NCBI GenBank assembly: GCA_964499865.1
Contig: CAZCPY010000120.1
Span: forward strand, 1-9,326
Direction: 5' to 3'
DNA from: JANOGU01 sp964499865
Lineage (GTDB): Bacteria; Pseudomonadota; Alphaproteobacteria; Rhodobacterales; Rhodobacteraceae
Length of the DNA stretch: 9,326 bases
This document shows positions 4,744 through 9,326 of this stretch, piece after piece; the stretch's first letter is position 1, and each line of letters opens with the position of its first letter. The notes beneath the pieces were generated by a model, which saw nothing but the letters and a program-made list of their open reading frames with translations, did no database searches and had not been told where the DNA came from. The position numbers were made by a program, and so were the translations under genes.

Positions 4744-5730
4744 ATGATCGGGTTCCTGCGCGCCTATCCGGCCGAGGCGAAGCTGGCGCTGGTCCTGGCG
4801 GTGCTGTGCGCCGGGCTGGCGGTCAGCGCGCCGGAGTTCCTGTCGCCGGTCAACCTGACCTCGCTCTTGAACAACAACGCAGTCAACCTGATCTGGGCGG
4901 TGGGCCTGCTCGTGGTGCTGGTGGCCGGGGGGATCGACATCTCCTTTGCGGTGGCCGCGAGCGTGGTCCAGTACATCGCGGTGCAGGTATTTTTCGCCAT
5001 CGGCGGGGGCAACTGGGCCATCGGCTTCGTGGTGGCGGGGCTGATCGGGATCGCGCTCGGCCTTGTCAACGCCGCGCTGATCCACCGGTTCCGCATCATC
5101 TCGATCGTGGTGACGATCTCGACCTTCAACGCCTTCTTCGGGCTGCTGATGTATTTCAGCGAGGGCAAGTTCATCTACAACCTGCCGTCCTGGTGGTCGG
5201 GCCGGGTGATCCTGTGGGAATACCAGACGGCCGTCGGCTGGGCCGAGATCCGGCTGCCGGCGCTGGTGATGGCGGTCTGCCTGCTGGCGACCTGGGTGCT
5301 GTTGTCCCGCACCACCACCGGGCGCCAGCTCTACGCCTTCGGCGACAACCCCGAGGGCGCCCGGCGGGCGGGGGTGAACATCGGGCTGATGCAGGCCGTG
5401 GCCTTCGGCTGGTGCGGGATGATGGCCGGGATCGCGGGGCTGATGCAGACCCACATCACCAAGGAGGTGGTGCCGAACGCGCTGATCGGGCGCGAGCTGG
5501 ACGTGCTGGCCGCGGTCGTGCTGGGCGGTGCGCGGCTGGGGGGCGGGCGGGGGTCGATCCTGGGCTGCGTGCTGGGCGTGGCGCTGGTGGCGGTGGCGCA
5601 GAACGGGCTGAACCTGCTGGGGGTTTCCCCCTATGCCTTCAAGATGGTGGTGGGGGTGATCATCCTGGCCGCGATTTCGACCTCGAACTGGGACCTGTCC
5701 AGGTTGCTCGACCGGGGGCCCGCACGATGA
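4744..5730 (+). CDS. CUT2-type sugar ABC transporter permease, first subunit
   Basis: This 328-aa inner-membrane protein belongs to the RbsC/LsrC/XylH (BPD_transp_2) family. About ten hydrophobic segments are visible, near residues 13-30, 48-62, 65-85, 92-114, 118-138, 172-188, 217-235, 252-262, 270-292 and 298-312. The family motif GGIDISFA is at 62-69. A cytoplasmic loop GDNPEGARRAGVNI (200-213) is likely to contact the ATPase. A late segment reads VLGGARLGGGRGSILG. The start ATG 4744 (MIGFLRAYPAEAK) is chosen on family length. The frame is open back to 4558, but that part encodes the inverted repeat in an Arg/Pro/Ser-rich reading and should not be included. GTG 4741 is an alternative start. 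The ribosome-binding site is poor (only a G run near 4731-4735). The stop overlaps the next start as ATGA. Confidence 0.93.
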   Translation: MIGFLRAYPAEAKLALVLAVLCAGLAVSAPEFLSPVNLTSLLNNNAVNLIWAVGLLVVLVAGGIDISFAVAASVVQYIAVQVFFAIGGGNWAIGFVVAGLIGIALGLVNAALIHRFRIISIVVTISTFNAFFGLLMYFSEGKFIYNLPSWWSGRVILWEYQTAVGWAEIRLPALVMAVCLLATWVLLSRTTTGRQLYAFGDNPEGARRAGVNIGLMQAVAFGWCGMMAGIAGLMQTHITKEVVPNALIGRELDVLAAVVLGGARLGGGRGSILGCVLGVALVAVAQNGLNLLGVSPYAFKMVVGVIILAAISTSNWDLSRLLDRGPAR

Positions 5731-6701
5731 AGGCCATCTCGCGCCTGTTCGGCCCCGAGGTGCCCGGTCTGCTGGGGTTCCTCGCGCTGGTCATCGCCGT
5801 CTTTGCCGTGCTGGCGCCGAACTTCCTGAGTGCGGCGAACCTCGGCTCCATCGCCTTCCAACTGCCCGAGCTTGGCCTGCTGACGCTGGCGATGCTGATC
5901 CCGATCATCTCGGGCGGGTTCAACCTGGCGATCATCACCACCGCCAACATCTCTGGCCTGACGCTCGCCTGGGTGCTGAACGCGCAGGGCGGAGTGGACG
6001 CAGGGCCGGGGGCCTTCGTGCTGGGGGTGGTGCTTGCCCTGGGGGCGGGCGGGTTGTCGGGCGCGGTCATGGGGGCGGTGATCGCCTATGTCGGCGCGCA
6101 TCCGATCCTGGTGTCGCTGGCGATGATGATCTTCCTGCGCGGCCTCGGCGAGTTCCTGACGCGGGGCGGCGACATTTCGGGCTTTCCCGATTTCGTGGCG
6201 GTGCTGGGGCACGGTTTCGTGCTGGGGGTGCCGGTGCCGCTGGTGCTGTTCCTCGTCTGCGCCGTCGTCTGGCATGTGCTGCTGACGCGCTCGCGGCACG
6301 GGTTCGCGGCGCGGATGATCGGGTCGAACATCCGGGCGGCGGCCTATTCGGGCCTGCATGTGAAGCGCACGCTGGTGCTGATCTACACCCTGTCGGGGGT
6401 GATGTGCGCGATTGCGGGCATCCTGATGCTGGCCCGCTTCAATTCGGTGCGGGTCGGCCATGGCGAGGCGCTGCTGCTGGTCACGGTGCTGGCCTGCTTC
6501 CTCGGCGGGGTGGACCCGTTCGGGGGCTTCGGCCGGGTGGTGCCGGTGGTGCTGGCGCTGGTCTGCCTGCAGGTCCTGTCCTCGGGGCTGAACCTGATGG
6601 GGGCCAACCAGCATCTGTCGACGGCGGTCTGGGGGCTGTTCCTGGTGGGGGTGATGATCCTGCGCTGGGGTGCGGCGGAATTCGCGAAACGGAGGAGATA
6701 G
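5727..6701 (+). CDS. CUT2-type sugar ABC transporter permease, second subunit
   Basis: This is a 324-aa protein of the same permease family, the partner of the preceding gene in a heterodimeric pore (compare LsrC/LsrD). The start ATG 5727 shares ATGA with the stop of the first permease, a typical sign of translational coupling. The frame is open far upstream, but that stretch is a shadow of the first permease. Visible motifs: PIISGGFNLAIITTANISGL (59-78), where the usual GGIDLS motif is replaced by GGFNLA; a cytoplasmic loop MIGSNIRAAAYSGLHVKR (197-214); and VTVLACFLGGVDPFGGFGR (252-270). About eight to ten hydrophobic segments are present, and the tail is basic (AKRRR). The next start is 4 nt away. 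Confidence 0.93.
   Translation: MKAISRLFGPEVPGLLGFLALVIAVFAVLAPNFLSAANLGSIAFQLPELGLLTLAMLIPIISGGFNLAIITTANISGLTLAWVLNAQGGVDAGPGAFVLGVVLALGAGGLSGAVMGAVIAYVGAHPILVSLAMMIFLRGLGEFLTRGGDISGFPDFVAVLGHGFVLGVPVPLVLFLVCAVVWHVLLTRSRHGFAARMIGSNIRAAAYSGLHVKRTLVLIYTLSGVMCAIAGILMLARFNSVRVGHGEALLLVTVLACFLGGVDPFGGFGRVVPVVLALVCLQVLSSGLNLMGANQHLSTAVWGLFLVGVMILRWGAAEFAKRRR
6691..6696 (+). promoter_or_regulatory. Ribosome-binding site of the epimerase gene
   Basis: GGAGGA lies 9 nt before ATG 6706, inside the last codons of the second permease gene. It fixes the start; the in-frame ATG at 6670 would place 12 extra residues inside the permease gene. Confidence 0.7.
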
Positions 6702-6705
6702 GGCG

Positions 6706-7554
6706 ATGCAGGGCTTTGGGGTCCACACCAGCATGTGGACGATGAACTGGGACCGCGCCGGGGCGGAACGCACGATCCCCGCGGCGGCGGCCTACGGGAT
6801 GGATTTCATCGAGATCGCGCTTCTGAACGCGCCGATGGTGGATGCGGCGCATACCCGTGCGCTGCTGGAAAAGCATTCGATGCGCGCGGTCGCCTCGCTG
6901 GGCCTGCCGCAGCGGAACTGGGCCTCGGTCAACCCCGAGGGCGCCATCGAACACCTGAAGCAGGCGATGGACGTGGCCGCCGCGATGGGCTGCGAGGCCT
7001 TGTCGGGCGTGACCTACGGCGGCATCGGCGAACGGACCGGGGTGCCGCCCACGATGGCCGAATACGACAACATCGCGCGCGCGCTGGCGGCGGCGGCGAA
7101 GCATGCAAGGGCGCTGGGAATCGCCTTCGGCATCGAGCCGGTGAACCGCTACGAGAACCACCTGATCAACACCGGCTGGCAGGCCCGCTGGATGATCGAG
7201 AAGGTGGGGGCCGACAACATCTTCATCCACCTCGACACCTACCACATGAACATCGAGGAGAAGGGCGCCGGCAACGGCATCCTCGATGCGCGCGAGCACC
7301 TGCGCTACATCCACCTGTCGGAATCCGACCGCGGCACGCCGGGCGAAGGCACCTGCGACTGGGACGAGGTCTATGCCACGCTGGCCGCCATCGGCTTCAG
7401 GGGCGGGCTGGCGATGGAGAGCTTCATCAACATGCCGCCGGAGGTGGGTTACGGGCTGGCCGTCTGGCGGCCGGTGGCGCGGAGCTTCGAGGAGGTCATG
7501 GACAAGGGCCTGCCCTTCCTGCGCAACAAGGCCAGGCAGTACCGGCTGATCTGA
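6706..7554 (+). CDS. Ketose 3-epimerase / sugar isomerase, D-tagatose 3-epimerase family (TIM barrel)
   Basis: This 282-aa cytoplasmic protein has the AP-endonuclease-2-like (xylose-isomerase-like) TIM barrel. The metal ligands of D-tagatose/D-psicose 3-epimerases all appear in the right blocks: Glu144 in GIEPVNRYE, Asp177 in FIHLDTYH, His203 in YIHLSESDRG and Glu238 in AMESF. Substrate-contact residues Glu150, His180 and Arg209 are also present. Against Pseudomonas cichorii tagatose 3-epimerase (Glu152, Asp185, His211, Glu246, from memory) every ligand is shifted by exactly 8, so no active-site indel is apparent. The enzyme should interconvert free ketoses at C3, probably with Mn2+ or Co2+; which ketose is not readable. 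Being the last gene of an importer operon, it probably acts on the imported sugar or its first product. No kinase follows; the next gene is convergent. Alternative: an epimerase for an oxidised or deoxy sugar. Confidence 0.9.
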   Translation: MQGFGVHTSMWTMNWDRAGAERTIPAAAAYGMDFIEIALLNAPMVDAAHTRALLEKHSMRAVASLGLPQRNWASVNPEGAIEHLKQAMDVAAAMGCEALSGVTYGGIGERTGVPPTMAEYDNIARALAAAAKHARALGIAFGIEPVNRYENHLINTGWQARWMIEKVGADNIFIHLDTYHMNIEEKGAGNGILDAREHLRYIHLSESDRGTPGEGTCDWDEVYATLAAIGFRGGLAMESFINMPPEVGYGLAVWRPVARSFEEVMDKGLPFLRNKARQYRLI

Positions 7555-7559
7555 CGCCG

Positions 7560-7576
7560 GGCCCCGCTGCGGGGCC
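7560..7576 (+). terminator. Hairpin at the end of the transport operon
   Basis: GGCCCCG (7560-7566) pairs perfectly with CGGGGCC (7570-7576) across CTG, starting 5 nt after the epimerase stop. No T run follows. A second possible stem lies at 7603-7620 (CCCGGG twice, each self-complementary). This is the probable end of the operon, but factor-dependent termination is equally possible. Confidence 0.5.
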
Positions 7577-7657
7577 GGGGGCGGCGCGACCGGATGACGG
7601 CGCCCGGGGCAAGGCCCGGGACCTCGCCCCCGAACCGCTGCGCGGGGGCAGCGGGCC

Positions 7658-7673
7658 GCCCCGTCGCCGGGGC
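7658..7673 (-). terminator. Hairpin beyond the dnaN stop, read on the minus strand
   Basis: On the minus strand GCCCCG-GCGA-CGGGGC forms a 6-bp stem with a GNRA-type tetraloop, about 33 nt after the dnaN stop. It overlaps the first unit of the 11-bp tandem repeat. There is no T run. Confidence 0.4.
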
Positions 7674-7695
7674 GTCGCCGGGGTGTCGCCGGGGC
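7663..7695. repeat. Three tandem copies of an 11-bp unit
   Basis: GTCGCCGGGGC (7663-7673), GTCGCCGGGGT (7674-7684) and GTCGCCGGGGC (7685-7695) are head-to-tail, with one substitution. They lie between the convergent epimerase and dnaN genes, 11-43 bp beyond the dnaN stop. The copy number may vary between strains. Confidence 0.8.
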
Positions 7696-7705
7696 GGGGT
7701 ATCGG

Positions 7706-8824
7706 TCAGACCCGCATCGGCATCACGACGTAGATCGCCGAGGTGTCGTTGCCTTCGCGCATCAGCGTCGGGTCGCCGGCGGAGTTGAACAGGAACACCG
7801 CATTCTCGCGGTCGACCTGGTTGGCGATTTCCAGCAGGTACTTGGCGTTGAAGCCGATCTCAAGTCGCTCGTCGGCATAGGCGACGGCCAGTTCTTCCTC
7901 GGCATTGCCGCTGTCGGGGGCGTTGACGGACAGCACCAGCCGGTCCTCGTCCAGCGCCAGCTTGACCGCGCGCGAGCGTTCCGACGACACGGTGGCGACG
8001 CGGTCCACCGCCCTGGCGAATTCGGCCGCATCGACCTCCAGCCGCTTGGCGTTGCCCATCGGGATGACGCGCGAATAGTCGGGAAAGGTGCCGTCGATGA
8101 CCTTGGATGTCAGCGTGACAAGCGGCGTGGCGAAACGCACCTTGGTCTCGCTGACCGACACGGCGATCGTCGCCTCGTCGTCGTCCAGAAGCTTGCGCAG
8201 CTCGTTCACCGTCTTGCGCGGCACGATCACGCCGGGCATCGCCTCGGCCCCCGCGGGCAAGGGCGCGTCGATGCGGGCCAGGCGGTGGCCGTCGGTGGCC
8301 ACGCAGCGCAGCACGCGGCCGTCTTCGCCTTGCGCCACGTGCATGTAGACGCCGTTGAGGTAATAGCGCGTCTCCTCGGTGGAAATCGCGAACTTGGCCT
8401 TGTCGAACAGCCGCCGCAGCACCGGTGCCGCGGCCGAAAAGCCGGTGGCGTATTCGGCCGAGGCCATCACCGGGAAATCTTCCTTCGGCAGCGTCGCAAG
8501 CTGGAAGGTCGACCGCCCGGCCGAGACCGTCAGCCGCCCCTGCGCGGCATCCGAGGTCAGCGCCACGAGCGCGCCCTCGGGCAGCTTGCGCACGATCTCG
8601 TGCAGCATGACCGCGGAAACCGTCGTGGCGCCCGCGCGTTCCACCGTCGCCGGCACGCGGTCCAGCACCTCGATGTCGAGGTCGGTGGCCCGGAGGGATG
8701 CCTGGGCGCCCTCGGCCTCGATCAGCACATTGGCGAGGATGGGGATGGTGTTGCGCCGTTCGACCACCGATTGCGCCTGGCCGACGGCCTTGAGAAGCGC
8801 GGCGCGCTCGATGCTGATCTTCAT
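7706..8824 (-). CDS. dnaN: DNA polymerase III subunit beta (sliding clamp)
   Basis: This 372-aa protein starts at ATG 8824 (MKISIERAALLKAVGQAQ) and ends at 7706. It is the usual bacterial clamp length with three clamp domains. Recognisable blocks are RRNTIPILANVLIEA near residue 23, ATDLDIEVLD, LPKEDFPVM, a middle-domain segment around YYLNGVYMHV and CVATDGHRLA, TFPDYSRVIP, and the family C-terminal ending in AIYVVMPMRV. As a dimeric ring it tethers the replicase and other DNA enzymes to DNA; client clamp-binding motifs dock in the hydrophobic cleft between domains 2 and 3. GGGAG about 9 nt before the ATG could be the ribosome-binding site. It is not flanked by dnaA or recF inside this window: an NYN-domain gene is upstream and a sugar operon converges on it. 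No frameshift or odd composition is apparent. Confidence 0.98.
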   Translation of the reverse strand: MKISIERAALLKAVGQAQSVVERRNTIPILANVLIEAEGAQASLRATDLDIEVLDRVPATVERAGATTVSAVMLHEIVRKLPEGALVALTSDAAQGRLTVSAGRSTFQLATLPKEDFPVMASAEYATGFSAAAPVLRRLFDKAKFAISTEETRYYLNGVYMHVAQGEDGRVLRCVATDGHRLARIDAPLPAGAEAMPGVIVPRKTVNELRKLLDDDEATIAVSVSETKVRFATPLVTLTSKVIDGTFPDYSRVIPMGNAKRLEVDAAEFARAVDRVATVSSERSRAVKLALDEDRLVLSVNAPDSGNAEEELAVAYADERLEIGFNAKYLLEIANQVDRENAVFLFNSAGDPTLMREGNDTSAIYVVMPMRV

Positions 8825-8863
8825 GGCAGCGGTCTCCCAATCACCCCGGCAGCGGGGAGCGCG

Positions 8864-8891
8864 AGGCTAGCCGGAATCGGGACGGACTCAA
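8864..8891 (-). promoter_or_regulatory. Candidate dnaN promoter
   Basis: On the minus strand TTGAGT (plus 8891-8886) and TAGCCT (8869-8864) are separated by 16 nt and lie about 40 bp before the dnaN start. The -35 is a fair match; the -10 is weak, as is common in GC-rich alphaproteobacteria. The 131-bp gap to the upstream gene leaves room for dnaN to have its own promoter. Confidence 0.35.
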
Positions 8892-8955
8892 GGGGGCGAC
8901 CCCGCGCCGCCCCGGCCCGGCACGGGGATTTTGCGCGAAGGCGGCGGCGGCGGGG

Positions 8956-9326
8956 TTATTTTGCCACGGCAGGCGTGCCGCTTTCGTCGCGTTCGGCCAG
9001 AAAGGCCGCGCGCGGGTCGGGGCGGGGTTCCAGCCGCGGTTCGCGCGGCGGGCGGCCGATCACCTCGCGCAGGTCGTCCAGCTCGATGAAGTTGTCGGCC
9101 TGGCGGCGCAGTTCATCCGCGATCATCGGCGGCTGGCTGCGGATGGTCGAGACGACCGAGACGCGCACCCCCTGCCGCTGCAGGCTTTCCACCAGCGGGC
9201 GGAAATCGCCGTCGCCCGAAAACAGCACCGCGTGGTCCATGCGCGGCGCCAGCTCCATCGCATCGACGGTCAGTTCGATGTCCATGTTGCCCTTGACCTT
9301 CCGGCGGCCCTGGCTGTCGGTGTATT
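8956..9326 (-). CDS. NYN-domain protein (LabA/DUF88-like, PIN-like fold), C-terminal part
   Basis: The frame enters from the right edge and ends at the stop 8958-8956, leaving 122 readable residues. In-frame codons before the internal ATG at 9285 read YTDSQGRRKVKGN and continue into MDIELTVDAMELA, so 9285 is not the true start and the gene begins outside the window. Diagnostic blocks are KVKGNMDIELTVDAM, then VLFSGDGDFRPLVESLQRQG with the conserved acidic SGDGDF, then VSVVSTIRSQPPMIADELRR. NYN domains share the PIN nuclease fold and are thought to act on RNA; the first catalytic Asp would be in the missing N-terminus. The last 35 or so residues are Pro/Arg/Glu-rich and look disordered. It is co-oriented with dnaN and 131 bp upstream of it. 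The cellular role is unknown. Confidence 0.9.
   Translation of the reverse strand, partial: YTDSQGRRKVKGNMDIELTVDAMELAPRMDHAVLFSGDGDFRPLVESLQRQGVRVSVVSTIRSQPPMIADELRRQADNFIELDDLREVIGRPPREPRLEPRPDPRAAFLAERDESGTPAVAK

Larger units (their letters stand above)
4400..4744 (+). other. Bridging open frame (114 codons) spanning the inverted repeat between ATPase and permease genes
   Basis: ATG 4400 overlaps the end of the ATPase gene by 8 nt, and GGAGG (4386-4390) lies 9 nt before it, a good Shine-Dalgarno. The frame stays open through the whole inverted repeat and ends at TGA 4742-4744, whose last base is the A of the permease ATG (TGATG). The predicted peptide is Arg/Pro/Ser-rich, with no domain, signal peptide or membrane segment that I recognise. 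Long open frames are common by chance at this GC content, so I do not call it a gene. It could still carry ribosomes across the hairpin and couple translation of the ATPase to the permease. Confidence 0.25.

Noticed and set aside
5631..6773. 380-codon minus-strand open frame
   Set aside because: Antisense to the second permease, dominated by His/Gln/Arg, with no recognisable domain.
6735..7733. 332-codon plus-strand frame overlapping the epimerase
   Set aside because: Out-of-phase shadow of the epimerase gene, Arg/Gly-rich, running past its stop into the intergenic repeats.
7860..8840. 326-codon minus-strand frame overlapping dnaN
   Set aside because: Different phase of dnaN; Arg/Gly/Ala-rich shadow. 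The dnaN reading frame is clear.
8940..8955. GGC/CGG trinucleotide run upstream of dnaN
   Set aside because: Short run, expected in DNA of this GC content; no stem or known site goes with it.

Overview
The window looks like chromosomal DNA of a very GC-rich alphaproteobacterium, most likely Rhodobacterales (Rhodobacter/Paracoccus-like). This rests on the strong G/C preference at third codon positions and on the protein types: a LacI-family regulator with an SGTWKERRIS-type wing, an NYN-domain protein of the alphaproteobacterial kind, and the DnaN and HemB sequences. The genus cannot be fixed by reading alone.

Layout. Bases 1-180 are the 3' end of hemB (porphobilinogen synthase, + strand). 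Bases 181-541 are gene-free, GC-rich, and hold hairpins and a short tandem repeat between convergent genes. A LacI-family repressor gene (542-1588, - strand) is divergent from a five-gene operon on the + strand: sugar-binding protein (1817-2809), double ATPase (2932-4407), two permeases (4744-5730 and 5727-6701, overlapping ATGA) and a ketose 3-epimerase/sugar isomerase of the D-tagatose 3-epimerase family (6706-7554). The operon converges on dnaN (7706-8824, - strand), which is preceded by the 3' part of an NYN-domain (LabA/DUF88-like) gene running off the right edge.

How the genes work together. The five + strand genes form a complete CUT2 (ribose/AI-2-type) ABC importer plus one intracellular enzyme that would epimerise the imported ketose at C3. 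No kinase, dehydrogenase or aldolase is present, so the rest of the pathway lies elsewhere. The LacI-type protein is the obvious local regulator. The 228-bp divergent intergenic region carries two similar 18-bp dyads centred on CG, 101 bp apart. One overlaps the predicted -35 of the repressor gene; the other sits in the leader of the binding-protein gene.

Non-coding structure is the most unusual part. The 336-bp gap between the ATPase and the first permease is almost entirely one large imperfect inverted repeat (about 4422-4734): two diverged copies, about 130 nt each, of a multi-hairpin element. Its innermost 23-bp arms pair at 22 of 23 positions. One nested hairpin has a different sequence but the same fold in the two copies. 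The gap also contains a 114-codon open frame that starts behind a good ribosome-binding site inside the ATPase gene and stops on the permease start codon. The gap between the binding protein and the ATPase has a 12-bp hairpin and then a GC stem followed by T5, which suggests partial termination after the binding-protein gene. The second ATP site of the ATPase has Cys in place of the Walker B glutamate. I see no mobile-element gene, tRNA, rRNA or CRISPR array.
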